Of a stretch of 64,000 bases of DNA, positions 19,093-28,124 are shown piece by piece (position 1 is the first letter of the stretch; the number at the start of each line of letters is the position of its first letter). The notes under the pieces were generated by a model. It saw nothing but the letters and a program-made list of their open reading frames with translations. It ran no database searches and was not told the DNA's origin. The DNA comes from Achromobacter insolitus (GTDB lineage: Bacteria > Pseudomonadota > Gammaproteobacteria > Burkholderiales > Burkholderiaceae_B). A program made the position numbers and the translations under genes. The stretch lies in assembly GCF_002209555.1 (NCBI RefSeq), contig NZ_NJIF01000001.1:1116001-1180000 (forward strand), in the 5' to 3' direction.

Positions 19093-19797
19093 ATGGGGAT
19101 GTTTGGAAGATCGCAACGGGCTGTATTCAAGCCCTCCGTGTACCAGCCCGGCCAACGCACGCGCCGCATGCCGCGCTGGCTGGTCCTGCTGCTGGTGGGC
19201 ATCGCCCTGGGCGCCGGTGGCGTGCTCTTCCTGCAGACCAACTACGGCCCGCAACGCCTGACCGTGGAGCAATCCGAGCAACTGCATAGCGAGCTCAGCA
19301 CGGCCAACCTGGAACGCCAGCGCCTGCAAAGCCAGCTCGAGGAAGCCACGCAGCAGCGCGACGCCAACAAGGCCGGCCATGAAAAGTTGACCTCTGACCT
19401 GGCCGAGGCCCGCAGCAAGATCGAAACCCTGAACAAGGAACTGGTGCTGTTCCAGGACGCCATGCCCGCCGATCCCCGCGGCGGCAACCTGGGCATCCGC
19501 TCCGCCACCTTCAAGCGCGCCCCCGGCCTGCTGGACTACCAAGTGCTGGTCATGCGCGAAGACCGCCAGGGCGCGCCGTTCAAGGGCACACTGACCTTCT
19601 CCATCGACGGCACCTACCCCAATGGGCGCGCCGCCACCGTCACGCCGGAAGGCCCTGCCCTGAACGTCGACCGCTATGACTACGCGCTGGGCCAGTTGAA
19701 GCTGCCCGACGGCTTCACGGCCAAGGTCGTGGTGCTGCGCGTGCTGGACGGCGCCCAGAAACAGCAAGCGATGCGTATCTATTACGTGCGCAACTGA
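19093..19797 (+). CDS. Membrane-anchored coiled-coil protein (DUF6776-like)
   Basis: This 234-residue protein has a short basic cytoplasmic N terminus, one transmembrane helix (WLVLLLVGIALGAGGVLFLQ, about residues 28-47) and a coiled coil rich in Gln/Glu (about residues 55-125). A beta-rich C-terminal domain with VLVMREDRQGAPFKGTLTFS follows. It probably faces the periplasm. Function is unknown. AGGAAG lies 10 bp before the ATG at 19093, but the in-frame ATG at 19099 is equally well placed behind AGGA. A strong terminator follows, so it is probably a separate transcript. Confidence 0.75.
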   Translation: MGMFGRSQRAVFKPSVYQPGQRTRRMPRWLVLLLVGIALGAGGVLFLQTNYGPQRLTVEQSEQLHSELSTANLERQRLQSQLEEATQQRDANKAGHEKLTSDLAEARSKIETLNKELVLFQDAMPADPRGGNLGIRSATFKRAPGLLDYQVLVMREDRQGAPFKGTLTFSIDGTYPNGRAATVTPEGPALNVDRYDYALGQLKLPDGFTAKVVVLRVLDGAQKQQAMRIYYVRN

Positions 19798-19816
19798 TAC
19801 CGGTTCGCGCCCCAAG

Positions 19817-19845
19817 ACCCGCCCTGATCCGGCGGGTTTTTTTTG
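19817..19845 (+). terminator. Rho-independent terminator
   Basis: ACCCGCC (19817-19823) pairs with GGCGGGT (19831-19837), followed by an eight-base T run. It ends the transcript of the coiled-coil protein and insulates the monooxygenase operon. Confidence 0.9.
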
Positions 19846-19857
19846 CCTGTCGAATAT

Positions 19858-19896
19858 GGTTGCGTGCGCAACCTTTTGCGCATATAGTTGCGCAAA
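19858..19896 (+). promoter_or_regulatory. Tandem inverted repeats, probable MarR operator
   Basis: GGTTGCG-TG-CGCAACC (19858-19873) is a perfect palindrome. TTTGCGC (19875-19881) is inverted as GCGCAAA (19890-19896), with the palindrome TTGCGCAA at 19888-19895. These lie directly upstream of the monooxygenase ribosome site. They fit the 16-20 bp symmetric sites bound by MarR dimers, and the operon ends with a MarR gene. Confidence 0.7.
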
Positions 19897-19917
19897 CAAC
19901 CAATTATTGGAGACATC

Positions 19918-21543
19918 ATGCCGCTCCCCGCGCACGTCCCCGTCCTGATCGCCGGCGGCGGCCCCGTCGGCCTGACACTTGCCGCCCTGCTGGCCGAATA
20001 CGGCATCGCCTCGCTGACGCTGGAGGCGGACGACGACTATTGCAGCGGCAGCCGCGCCATCTGCATTTCGCGGCGCTCGCAGGAAATCATGGGTTGGGTC
20101 GGCGCCGACGCCCCGCTGACGGCCACGGGACTGCCCTGGACCGGCGGCCGCAGCTACTTCCGCAATAGCGAAGTCCTGCATTTCGAAATGCCGCACGATC
20201 CGCTGCAGCGGTACGCTCCCATGGTCAATATCCAGCAGTACGCCGTCGAGGAGTACGCCCACCAGGCCATGCAGCGGCATCCGGAACTGGCCGCGCTGCG
20301 CTGGTCCGCGCGGCTTGTCGGCCTGCGGGCGACTGCCACGGGCGTCAGCGCGGAGGTGGACGCCGAAGGCAGCCGCCAGACCGTGCGCGCCGACTGGCTG
20401 ATCGCCTGTGACGGCGGCCGCAGCACCGTGCGCGAGGCCATGGGCCTGAAGCTGGAAGGCATGCAGTACGAAGGCCGCTATGTCATCGTCGACATCGAAC
20501 AGGAATCGACCCGCCCGGTGGAGCGCCTGGCCTGGTTCGACCCGCCGTCCAACCCCGGCTCCACGCTGCTCATGCACCGCCAGCCCGGCAATGTCTGGCG
20601 GGTGGACTATCAGATCCGCGACGACGAAGATCCGCAAGAGGCCGTCAAGCCGGAGAATGTACTGCCTCGCGTGCAGAGCCATCTGGACATGATCGGCGAA
20701 ACCGCGCCCTGGAAGCCGCTATGGATTTCCATCTACAACGCCAAGTGCCTGACGCTGGACCGCTACCGCCACGGACGCGTGCTGTTTGCCGGAGACGCCG
20801 CCCATCTGGTGCCGATTTTCGGCGTGCGGGGCCTGAATTCCGGACTGGACGACGCCGGCAACCTGGCCTGGAAGCTGGCCTGGGTAATGCGCGGACTGGC
20901 ACCCGACAGCCTGCTGGACAGCTATAGCGTCGAGCGCGTCCATGCCACCCGCCAGAATCTGGCCTATGGCGCCAAGAGCACGGAATTCATGGCCCCACCA
21001 GACTTCGGCTTCCGCCTGATGCGCGAAGCCGCCCTGCGCCTGGCGTTATCGGACGAGCGTGTGCGCCCGCTGATAAACCCGCGGCAATCCGCGCCCATTT
21101 CGTATGACGCCTCGCCCCTGAACCTGGAGGATGGCGCGTCGCAAGCGGGCGCCGCCGCCGCACCCGGCCAGCCCGCGCCCGAGGCCCTGCTGGAGGATGC
21201 AGGCGCGCCGCTGTACCTCAGCGCCTGCTTCGGTGCTGGCTTCGTGGCGCTGGCGTTGGATCCGGACGCCGGGCTGGCGGCGGAACTGGACGCCCTGGCG
21301 GCCGCCACGCACGGCGCCCTCCGCCCGCTCCGCGTGCTGAAGGCCGGCAACGGCGCCTTGCAGGATGCCCACGGACAACTTCGGCAGCGCTATGGCGCGC
21401 AAGCCGGCACCGTCTATCTGTTACGGCCCGACGGCTACGTACTGGGACGCTGGATCGCGCCTGCGGCCGCAACCCTGCGCGCCGCGCTCACGCCCTACTA
21501 CCCTTCGATCACTCTGGATGCGCGGAAGGAAGAACAAGCATGA
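19918..21543 (+). CDS. FAD-dependent aromatic-ring monooxygenase (PheA/TfdB/MhpA family)
   Basis: This 541-residue group A flavoprotein hydroxylase is predicted to use NAD(P)H and O2 on a phenolic or other aromatic substrate. The FAD-ADP motif VLIAGGGPVGLTLAALLAEYGI is at the N terminus, and the DG motif CDGGRSTVREAMGL is near residue 160. The GD motif RVLFAGDAAHLVPIFGVRGLN is near residue 290, followed by LDDAGNLAWKLAW. The C-terminal thioredoxin-like domain is present. The ATG at 19918 follows TTGGAGAC. The gene overlaps the next gene by ATGA. Substrate unknown. Confidence 0.85.
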   Translation: MPLPAHVPVLIAGGGPVGLTLAALLAEYGIASLTLEADDDYCSGSRAICISRRSQEIMGWVGADAPLTATGLPWTGGRSYFRNSEVLHFEMPHDPLQRYAPMVNIQQYAVEEYAHQAMQRHPELAALRWSARLVGLRATATGVSAEVDAEGSRQTVRADWLIACDGGRSTVREAMGLKLEGMQYEGRYVIVDIEQESTRPVERLAWFDPPSNPGSTLLMHRQPGNVWRVDYQIRDDEDPQEAVKPENVLPRVQSHLDMIGETAPWKPLWISIYNAKCLTLDRYRHGRVLFAGDAAHLVPIFGVRGLNSGLDDAGNLAWKLAWVMRGLAPDSLLDSYSVERVHATRQNLAYGAKSTEFMAPPDFGFRLMREAALRLALSDERVRPLINPRQSAPISYDASPLNLEDGASQAGAAAAPGQPAPEALLEDAGAPLYLSACFGAGFVALALDPDAGLAAELDALAAATHGALRPLRVLKAGNGALQDAHGQLRQRYGAQAGTVYLLRPDGYVLGRWIAPAAATLRAALTPYYPSITLDARKEEQA

Positions 21544-21767
21544 ACCACGACGAACTGGACCAGGTCTACACCGCCATGGCGCAGACCTTGACGCGCGTGG
21601 GCGAAGCGCAGACTTCGCTTTTCCTGTCGATCCTGAGCCTATCGCTGATCGCGCGATTGACGGACGCGCGCGACGCGGCCGCGCTATTGGCGCAGGCGGA
21701 AGCCGCCTGCCTCGCCAATGGCGCTGTGGCAAACTATCCCGCCTCCGATCCTCTCCCGCCCACGTGA
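21540..21767 (+). CDS. Small DUF2783-like protein
   Basis: This 75-residue helical protein (MNHDELDQVYTAMAQTL onward) resembles the small DUF2783 proteins often found beside FAD monooxygenases. Its role is unknown. It could be a partner or stability subunit of the hydroxylase. Reality is supported by ATGA overlap with the upstream stop and GTGA overlap with the downstream start, which makes a three-gene coupled operon. No signal peptide or membrane helix is clear. Confidence 0.75.
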   Translation: MNHDELDQVYTAMAQTLTRVGEAQTSLFLSILSLSLIARLTDARDAAALLAQAEAACLANGAVANYPASDPLPPT

Positions 21768-22216
21768 ACCCTCCCGCTCTCGAACGATTCCTGACCTACC
21801 GCCTGCACGTGCTCAACAAGATCACGGATCGGGACACGAATCGAGCCTATCTGGAAGACTGCGGTATTCCGCTAGGCGAAGCGCGCTGCCTCGCGGCCAT
21901 CGGCCGCTACGCGCCCTTGTCCGTCAACGACCTGGCGCGCGCGGCCAATCTGAACAAGGGTCAGGCCAGCCGTTCCGCGCAGGCGCTGGTCGACCGCGGC
22001 CTGGTCGAGAAAACCCTGTCCGCGACCGACGGACGCGGCGTGGTGCTGGCGCCTACCCAGACCGGGCTGGCGCAGTACCGACGCATCATCGACCTGATTG
22101 CCCGCCGCAACGACGAAATCTTCGGCTGCTTAAGCGCCGACGAACAGCGCCTGCTGGGCAATCTGCTGGATCGCCTGATCGACCATCTGCAACCGAATGC
22201 CGGCGCAGACGACTAG
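21764..22216 (+). CDS. MarR-family transcriptional regulator
   Basis: This 150-residue winged-helix regulator contains IPLGEARCLAAIGRYAPLSVNDLARA, the recognition-helix region NLNKGQASRSAQALVDRGLVEKT, and the wing SATDGRGVVLAPTQTG. The GTG start overlaps the DUF2783 stop. As the last gene of the monooxygenase operon it probably autorepresses through the inverted repeats at 19858-19896, releasing when it binds an aromatic ligand. That mechanism is inferred from family behaviour and layout. Confidence 0.88.
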   Translation: MNPPALERFLTYRLHVLNKITDRDTNRAYLEDCGIPLGEARCLAAIGRYAPLSVNDLARAANLNKGQASRSAQALVDRGLVEKTLSATDGRGVVLAPTQTGLAQYRRIIDLIARRNDEIFGCLSADEQRLLGNLLDRLIDHLQPNAGADD

Positions 22217-22248
22217 GCGGCCTGTCCCGGGACGGAGCGCGCCCTGCC

Positions 22249-22569
22249 CTAGGACTTGGGTGCGGTGGCGCCCATCTGCGCGGCGGCTTCGTCCATGAAC
22301 TGCGCCATGCGCACGTCCAGTTCGGTCACGCCGCCGGCGTCATGGGTGGTCAAGGTCACGTCCACGCGGTTATAGACGTTGGTCCATTCGGGATGATGGT
22401 TCAGCTTCTCCGCGAACATGGCGACGCGCGCCATGAAGCCGAACGCCGCATTGAAATTGGGGAAGCGGAAGCGCTTTTCAATGGCATCGCGCATCGCTAC
22501 CGCCTGCCAGCCGGACAAGGCGGCCACGGCGGTATCGGTGCCGATGCGGGCGGGAGGAAACATGCTCAT
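22249..22569 (-). CDS. phhB: 4a-hydroxytetrahydrobiopterin dehydratase (PCD/DCoH)
   Basis: This 106-residue pterin-4a-carbinolamine dehydratase regenerates the pterin cofactor. The active-site string [25 protein letters not shown] carries the conserved HHPEW, with D/T residues following. No phenylalanine hydroxylase (phhA) is adjacent; it could instead assist molybdopterin or other pterin recycling. It lies 68 bp downstream of the OmpA-family gene on the same strand. Confidence 0.92.
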   Translation of the reverse strand: MSMFPPARIGTDTAVAALSGWQAVAMRDAIEKRFRFPNFNAAFGFMARVAMFAEKLNHHPEWTNVYNRVDVTLTTHDAGGVTELDVRMAQFMDEAAAQMGATAPKS

Positions 22570-22637
22570 GACGGACTCCGGAAAAAAAGGCGGCGGCGCA
22601 TTGCGCCAGCCGCCTCGTACACTGGGCTGGCCCAGGC

Positions 22638-23285
22638 TTACTGCTGCACTGCGTACAGGTAGATTTCCACCCGGCGGTTCAGCGCGCGGCCTTCGGCGGT
22701 CGCATTGTCGCCGATAGGATCGTTGGGCCCGCGACCCTCGACCGTCAGACGCGAGGCGGCGACACCCTGCTTGCTCAGGTAGTCCGTCACGCTCTTGGCG
22801 CGGTTGACCGAAAGCGTCTGGTTGTGCGCCAGCGCACCGGTGCTGTCCGTGTGGCCGACGACCTTGGCCCGCAGTTCAGGATGCTGGTTGAGCGAACGCG
22901 CCACGCTGTCCAACACGGGCAGCAAGGCCGGCTTGAGCTGCGTCTTGTCGGTATCGAACGACACGCCGCTGGGAATGTTGACCTTCAGGCTGCCATCGGG
23001 CATTTCCACCACGTCGATACCCAGCGACGAAGCGCCCGATTTCTGCACGTCTTCCTTGACGACCTTCCAGTTGTAGCCGACCAGGCCGCCCGCCACCGCG
23101 CCAATACCGGCGCCAATGGCCGCGCCCTTGCCATGGCCGATCAAGGCGCCGATACCGGCGCCGATCGCCGCGCCGGCGCCCGTACCTACGGCAGTATTGG
23201 TCTGCTGCTGCGTGGCGCATCCCGCCAGCAGCGCCCCCGCTGCCGCAACCACTGCGATCCGGTTGAATATTGTTCTTGAGCTCAT
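22638..23285 (-). CDS. OmpA-family lipoprotein with glycine-zipper region
   Basis: This 215-residue outer-membrane lipoprotein has the lipobox LLAGCAT at about residues 18-24. A Gly/Ala-rich zipper (about residues 38-75, repeated AIGAGIGA) follows, then an OmpA C-terminal peptidoglycan-binding domain with [25 protein letters not shown] and NRRVEIYL. It resembles YfiB/YiaD-like proteins that tie the outer membrane to the wall. The ATG at 23285 is chosen because GGAGG lies just upstream. The in-frame ATG four codons earlier lies before that site. Confidence 0.9.
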   Translation of the reverse strand: MSSRTIFNRIAVVAAAGALLAGCATQQQTNTAVGTGAGAAIGAGIGALIGHGKGAAIGAGIGAVAGGLVGYNWKVVKEDVQKSGASSLGIDVVEMPDGSLKVNIPSGVSFDTDKTQLKPALLPVLDSVARSLNQHPELRAKVVGHTDSTGALAHNQTLSVNRAKSVTDYLSKQGVAASRLTVEGRGPNDPIGDNATAEGRALNRRVEIYLYAVQQ

Positions 23286-23312
23286 GGCAACCTCCACTTA
23301 ATCCGTCGGTGT

Positions 23313-23328
23313 GCCGGATGATTCCGGC
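23313..23328. promoter_or_regulatory. Short hairpin in the OmpA-lipoprotein leader
   Basis: GCCGGA, loop TGAT, TCCGGC lies 28 bp upstream of the lipoprotein start. It could structure the 5' leader. The rest of the 216-bp gap to the MHS transporter shows nothing firm. Confidence 0.35.
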
Positions 23329-23501
23329 CAGAACATGCTAGCAAGCGCGGGACGCAAGACCGGCAACATTTTGTACTTCCGGAAGGGCTGCAGAGATAGC
23401 GCGGCCGCTCACCGAAGTGGCTAGCGGTCCACCGCGCAACAATAGGCTACATTCCTGCGGTCACGGCAGCCGGCCTGCGGGGTGGAGGCCGGCGCCGGTC
23501 C

Positions 23502-24818
23502 CTAGCGCTGCTGGAACGTCCGGCGCGCCACGTTCAGCGACACCATGGCCATGAGGGCCATGGCCAGCAGGTAGTAACTGGGCGACAGCTTGGAATCGGT
23601 GGTGGCGATCAGCCAGGTCAGGATGAACGGGGCGAAACCGCCAAAGATCGTCACCGCAATGTTGTAGCCCAGGGACAGGCCGGTGGTGCGCACCTGCACG
23701 GGGAAGATGGCGGACATCAGCGCCGGCATGGGCGCGAAGTATGCCGTCGCCAGCAAGCCCAGAATGACCTGGACGATCATCAACATGCCCACCGTGGGAT
23801 ACGAAACCAGCAGATAGAACAAGGGGTAGCACAGCACTGCCGTCAGCAGGGCCGCGGCCGTCATGATGCGCGCCGGTCCGATCCGGTCGGCCAATGCGCC
23901 GACGAAAGGCGCGCCGGCGGTCATGATGACGCCCGTGACCAGCGTTGCCAGAAAGCCGATGGTGGGCGGCAGGCCCAGCTGGCGGATCGAGTACGTGGGC
24001 ATGTACAGGGCCAGGTAGTTGCCCACCGAGCCCAGCGCCACGAAGCCCACCGTGACCAAAAGGCGCAGCTTTTGTCCGGCGAACATGTCGCTCAGCGGCG
24101 AAGCCGATGCCTGCGCCGCGCTGAACTCCGGCGTTTCATCCATATGATGGCGGATGTAGTAGCCCACAGGGGCGATCAGCAGGCCGAAAACGAACGGAAT
24201 GCGCCAGCCCCAGCTTTCCAGCTGCGCCTGGGTCAGCGTCGCGTTAAGCACCGCGCCAAACAGGGCGGCCAACAAAATCGCTGCCCCCTGGCTGGCGACC
24301 TGCCAGCTCGCGTAATAAGCCCGGCGGTCCGGCGCGTACTCGATGAGAAACGCCGTCGCGCTGCCGAACTCGCCCCCCGCAGAAAAGCCCTGGATCAGCC
24401 GGGCGACCAGGATGATGATCGAGGCGGCCACGCCGATCTGCGCGTGCGTGGGCACCAGAACGATGATCAGCGTGCCCAGCATCATCAGGAAAATGGATGC
24501 CGTCAACGCCGCCTTGCGGCCCGCCCGGTCGGCATAGCTGCCAAGCACGATGGCGCCCAACGGGCGCATCAGGAATGACACGCCGAACGTGGCCAAGGCC
24601 AGCAACAGCGAGGAACTCTCGCTGGCGGACGGAAAGTAGAGCTTGGCGATGATCAGCGCAAAAGTGCCATACGCGATCATGTCGAACCATTCAAGCGCGT
24701 TGCCTATGGACGCCGCGATCACCGCGCGCCGTGCCTGGGCGCGCCGGTCGGTTGATGGCGCCGCCTGGTTGCGGCCAACGGCCGCCGCGTTCCACGTTGT
24801 CTTCTCCGAGTAAGCCAT
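23502..24818 (-). CDS. MFS transporter, metabolite:H+ symporter (MHS) family
   Basis: This 438-residue, 12-helix inner-membrane protein has a hydrophilic 30-residue N tail and the MHS hallmarks ASIGNALEWFDMIAYG, GSYADRAGRKAAL (the MFS loop 2-3 motif) and RLIQGFSAGGEFGSATAFL. Relatives (ProP, ShiA, KgtP, citrate carriers) import organic acids and betaines with protons. It lies 27 bp after the ArgE-like gene and is the last gene of a four-gene operon, so it probably imports that pathway's substrate. Substrate is unproven. Confidence 0.9.
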   Translation of the reverse strand: MAYSEKTTWNAAAVGRNQAAPSTDRRAQARRAVIAASIGNALEWFDMIAYGTFALIIAKLYFPSASESSSLLLALATFGVSFLMRPLGAIVLGSYADRAGRKAALTASIFLMMLGTLIIVLVPTHAQIGVAASIIILVARLIQGFSAGGEFGSATAFLIEYAPDRRAYYASWQVASQGAAILLAALFGAVLNATLTQAQLESWGWRIPFVFGLLIAPVGYYIRHHMDETPEFSAAQASASPLSDMFAGQKLRLLVTVGFVALGSVGNYLALYMPTYSIRQLGLPPTIGFLATLVTGVIMTAGAPFVGALADRIGPARIMTAAALLTAVLCYPLFYLLVSYPTVGMLMIVQVILGLLATAYFAPMPALMSAIFPVQVRTTGLSLGYNIAVTIFGGFAPFILTWLIATTDSKLSPSYYLLAMALMAMVSLNVARRTFQQR

Positions 24819-24845
24819 TTTTCCCTCTGTTTTTTTGAAGAGTAA

Positions 24846-26042
24846 CTATCGATCAATGCTCGGGCCGGCTATCGCCAGATGGCCCGCCAGCTTTTCCATG
24901 AACTGTTCGCACAGGCTGATCTGAGCCAGCGCGACATACTCGTCGGGCCGGTGCGCCTGCTGCAGGTTGCCCGGTCCGCAAATGACGGCCGTCATGCCTG
25001 CCCGCTGGAACAAGCCGGCCTCGGTGCAATACGCCACCTTCTCGGTGCCACGCGACCCGGTCAGCGCCTGCGCCAATTGCGAGATTTCGGCGGCCGCGGC
25101 GGTATCGAAGCCGGGAACCTCGGCCAGCGCCTCCAGCTTGATGTCGGCCTGCGGGTTCTCCGCCTTGATGCGGTCGCGCAGTTCGCCGGTGATGTAGCGG
25201 CGCAAGCCGCCGATCACGTCTGGCGCCAGCACGCCTGGAATGGTGCGGAATTCGAATTCGAACTGGCAGCGGTCAGGAATCGTATTGACGGACAGGCCGC
25301 CGGAGATCGTGCCAGTGTTTGCCGTGGTGTACGGCACCTCGAAATCACGGTCGAAGGGGCCGCTCTGCCGATGGCCATCGGCCATGTCGCGGATGTGGCA
25401 GATCGCCCGCGCGGCATATTCGATCGCGTTCACGCCACGCGGGGTCAACGATGAATGCGCGGCATGCCCGTGCACGGTGCAGCGGTACAGATTGCTGCTC
25501 TTGTGCGCGGAGATGACCCGCATTTCGGTGGGCTCGCCGACGATGCAGCTGTCGGGCCGGATCTCCAGCCGCGCCAGCTCGCGCAGCATCGCGTCCGCGC
25601 CCAGGCAGCCGACCTCTTCGTCATAACTCAGCGCCAGATGCAGCGGCACGCGCAGCCGTCGCGACGTGAAGGCCGGCAGCATGGCGAGCGCCGTCCCGAT
25701 AAAGCCCTTCATATCGCAAGTGCCGCGTCCATACAGCCGGCCATCGCGCACTTCGGGCGCGAACGGATCGCTGCTCCAGGCCTGGCCGTCCACCGGCACG
25801 ACGTCGGTATGGCCCGACAGCACCACGCCGCCCTGGGTGCCGCCGTCGTGGGCAGGCACGGTCACGAAAAGGTTGGCCTTCTTGCCATCGGCGTTGTAGA
25901 TGAGCCTGGGCGCCAGCCCCACCGAGACCAGGTGGTCGCGCACCGTTTCGATCAGGCCAAGATTGGACAGGCGGCTGGTCGTGTCAAAGCGCACCAGCCG
26001 TTCTATCCATTCCAGAGAACGGGGAAGCTCTGCAGTATTCAT
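24846..26042 (-). CDS. argE: M20 metallo-deacylase, ArgE-type (acetylornithine deacetylase-like)
   Basis: This 398-residue zinc amidohydrolase has the metal-site motifs SGHTDVVPVDGQAW, RGTCDMKGFIG and the catalytic YDEEVGCLGAD. The dimerisation domain contains SAHKSSNLYRCTVHGHAAHSS, and EAGLFQRAGMTAVICGPGN is near the end. It is closest by eye to ArgE. However, it sits in a catabolic operon with an aminotransferase, an aldolase and a transporter, so it may hydrolyse a different N-acyl amino acid. This species group normally makes arginine with the ArgJ/ArgE variants elsewhere. Confidence 0.85.
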   Translation of the reverse strand: MNTAELPRSLEWIERLVRFDTTSRLSNLGLIETVRDHLVSVGLAPRLIYNADGKKANLFVTVPAHDGGTQGGVVLSGHTDVVPVDGQAWSSDPFAPEVRDGRLYGRGTCDMKGFIGTALAMLPAFTSRRLRVPLHLALSYDEEVGCLGADAMLRELARLEIRPDSCIVGEPTEMRVISAHKSSNLYRCTVHGHAAHSSLTPRGVNAIEYAARAICHIRDMADGHRQSGPFDRDFEVPYTTANTGTISGGLSVNTIPDRCQFEFEFRTIPGVLAPDVIGGLRRYITGELRDRIKAENPQADIKLEALAEVPGFDTAAAAEISQLAQALTGSRGTEKVAYCTEAGLFQRAGMTAVICGPGNLQQAHRPDEYVALAQISLCEQFMEKLAGHLAIAGPSIDR

Positions 26043-26077
26043 GAGTCATACCTAAAGTTGAGGTCTGGCGCCGCCGT

Positions 26078-27280
26078 TCAGGCTGTCTTGCTCCGGGCCG
26101 CGTCCAGAAAGCGCGATAGTCTAGCCACGCCTTCGTCCAGGCGGTCGTGCGCGCTGGCGTAGCACCAGCGCAGATAGCCCTCGCCCTCCGGACCGAAAGC
26201 CGTTCCCGGCGCCAGGCCCAACCCGCCTCGCACGACCAGGTCCTTGCAGAACGCGAGGCTGTCCGAGACGCCGCGGATGCGGAAAAACGTGTACATCGCG
26301 CCGGGCGCGGCGCCAGCGAGCTCGACGCCGGGCACCGCCCCCAACTTGGCGGCCAGGTGGTCACGCGCCAGCCGCAAGCGCGCCGCCGTGCGCGCAATTA
26401 CGGGCTCGCCCCGTTCCAGCGCGCATAACGCGGCGGTTTGCACAAAGCCGGGTGTGCACGTATTGCTGTATTCGATGAGCTTGCCGATCTCCGGCAGCAA
26501 GCCTCGCGGCACCACGACCCACCCCACGCGCCAGCCCGTCATCAGCCAGGCTTTGGAAAAAGAGTTGCAGCTGACCACACGGTCATCCGGCGCGGCGATG
26601 TCCAGGAAGGTAGGCGCCACGGCGCCTTCGTAGTAATAGCGTTCGTAAACGTCGTCGGAAATGATCCAGATGCCATGCTTGCGGCAATGCTCCAGCACGA
26701 CGCGCTGCTGCTCCGCCGTCATCACCCAGCCCGTGGGGTTGTTCGGCGAATTCACCAAAAGTGCCCGCACATCCGGCGTCAACGCACTGAGCAAAGCGTC
26801 CAGGTCCAGCCGCCAACCGCTTTCGGAAAACGACAGTGCAACGGTGGTCACCTGCGCGCCCAGCACCTTGGGCATTTCCACCAGGTTGGGCCACAGGGGC
26901 GTCACCGCGACGACGTGGTCTCCCGCGCCCACGATGGCTTGGACCGCGGTCATGAGCGCCGACGTACCCGAACTGGTGATGGCAATGTTGTCGACCTCGC
27001 GCTGGCCGTGCAAACCGCTCACGTAGGCGGCCAGGCGCTCGCGCAGCGCAGGCACGCCCAGCGTCTGGACGTAGAACGTCTGCCCCGAGGCAATGTGGGC
27101 AATGGCGGCCTCGCGGAACTCGGCCGGAGTCTGCTCGTCGGGCTCGCCGAACCAGAATGGCAGCACGTCGGCGCTGCCCATGCCTGCATTGGCGACCTCC
27201 CGGATTTGCGACGAACGCAAAGTCTGCACGCTGGCGCGCGCCGTCGCACTGAAGTCGCTGGAAGATACTGCTGTGTTCAT
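26078..27280 (-). CDS. PLP-dependent aminotransferase, class I/II (AspC-like)
   Basis: This 400-residue fold-type I aminotransferase has SSGTSALMTAVQAI at the phosphate-binding loop, VNSPNNPTGW at residues 177-185, and SDDVYERYYY with the pyridine-nitrogen Asp. The Schiff-base K243 is in SFSKAWLMTGWRVGW. It likely moves an amino group from an amino acid to an oxo acid. The ATG at 27280 was chosen; the longer frame upstream overlaps the aldolase antisense and lacks conserved character. Gaps of 35 and 49 bp to its neighbours suggest one operon. Confidence 0.88.
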   Translation of the reverse strand: MNTAVSSSDFSATARASVQTLRSSQIREVANAGMGSADVLPFWFGEPDEQTPAEFREAAIAHIASGQTFYVQTLGVPALRERLAAYVSGLHGQREVDNIAITSSGTSALMTAVQAIVGAGDHVVAVTPLWPNLVEMPKVLGAQVTTVALSFSESGWRLDLDALLSALTPDVRALLVNSPNNPTGWVMTAEQQRVVLEHCRKHGIWIISDDVYERYYYEGAVAPTFLDIAAPDDRVVSCNSFSKAWLMTGWRVGWVVVPRGLLPEIGKLIEYSNTCTPGFVQTAALCALERGEPVIARTAARLRLARDHLAAKLGAVPGVELAGAAPGAMYTFFRIRGVSDSLAFCKDLVVRGGLGLAPGTAFGPEGEGYLRWCYASAHDRLDEGVARLSRFLDAARSKTA

Positions 27281-27329
27281 GCCTGTTCCTATTCCTGTCG
27301 CCTTGGACGTTGGGGGTTGCGCTGCCCGC

Positions 27330-28124
27330 TCAGAGGCATGCCGTGTCGAACTGCGCGCGCGCCTGGCGGGCGCCACGGGCCAGCCAGGCCACATCGGAGT
27401 GCAAGGCAATGAACTGCACGCCCAGCTTGCGGTAGCGCGCCGCCTCGTCGGGATCGTTGGCGAAGATGCCGACCGCCTTGCCCGCCGCCTTGCCGGCCTC
27501 GATCACGCGGGCGACGGCATCGCGGACGTCTGCATGGGTCATATCGCCCAAGCGGCCGAGACTGGCCGCCAGATCGGCCGTGCCAACGAAGAGGCAGTCC
27601 GCTCCGTGCAAGGCCGCAATGGCCTCCACGTTGCGCACCGCCTGCGCCGACTCGATCTGCAGGATCGCGCAAGCCTGCTCATTGGCCTGCGTGACGTAGG
27701 AAGGGTCCATTCCGTAGGTGCCGGCCCTCACCAGTCCCGCCACGCCGCGCACGCCCCCATTGCCCTCGAAGGGAAAGCGCATCGCGGCGATGGCATTGCG
27801 CGCATCGTCGGCGGTGTCGATATTCGGGAAAATGACGGTCCTGGCGCCGCAATCCATGGCGCGCTTGACCAGCGCCGGATCGTTCGTCGTCACGCGCACG
27901 ATCGGATGCGCGGCGGCGCCATGCGCGCGCGCGGCATCGATCGCCTGTAATTGCGCTGTCAGGCCCGCCACGTCGTTGGGCGCATGCTCCATGTCGACGA
28001 CCAGCCAGTCGAAGCCGCAATGCGCCATCGCCTCGGCCACCGCGGGACTTGCGAGGGTCAGCCAGCAACCCTCGGAAGGCTCCAGGGCGCGCAGCGCCGC
28101 GCGTATCGGATTCGGATCTTTCAT
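27330..28124 (-). CDS. HpcH/HpaI-family class II aldolase
   Basis: This 264-residue metal-dependent aldolase/citrate-lyase-fold enzyme cleaves 4-hydroxy-2-oxo acids to pyruvate plus an aldehyde in characterised relatives. DWLVVDMEHAPNDVAG, VRVTTNDPALVKRAMDCGA, the metal Glu in AILQIESAQAV and the Asp in VGTADLAASLG are present. The ATG at 28124 follows GGAGCAGAC. It is the first gene of the operon with aminotransferase, deacylase and MHS transporter, and is divergent from an Lrp-type gene. Confidence 0.88.
   Translation of the reverse strand: MKDPNPIRAALRALEPSEGCWLTLASPAVAEAMAHCGFDWLVVDMEHAPNDVAGLTAQLQAIDAARAHGAAAHPIVRVTTNDPALVKRAMDCGARTVIFPNIDTADDARNAIAAMRFPFEGNGGVRGVAGLVRAGTYGMDPSYVTQANEQACAILQIESAQAVRNVEAIAALHGADCLFVGTADLAASLGRLGDMTHADVRDAVARVIEAGKAAGKAVGIFANDPDEAARYRKLGVQFIALHSDVAWLARGARQARAQFDTACL

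Noticed and set aside
19087..20682. Minus-strand open frame of 531 codons across the coiled-coil protein and monooxygenase
   Set aside because: It spans two real plus-strand genes, a terminator and an operator; there is no conserved domain.
26078..27409. Longer aminotransferase start at 27409
   Set aside because: The extra 43 residues are Pro/Arg-rich, lie antisense to the aldolase 3' end and precede no ribosome site.
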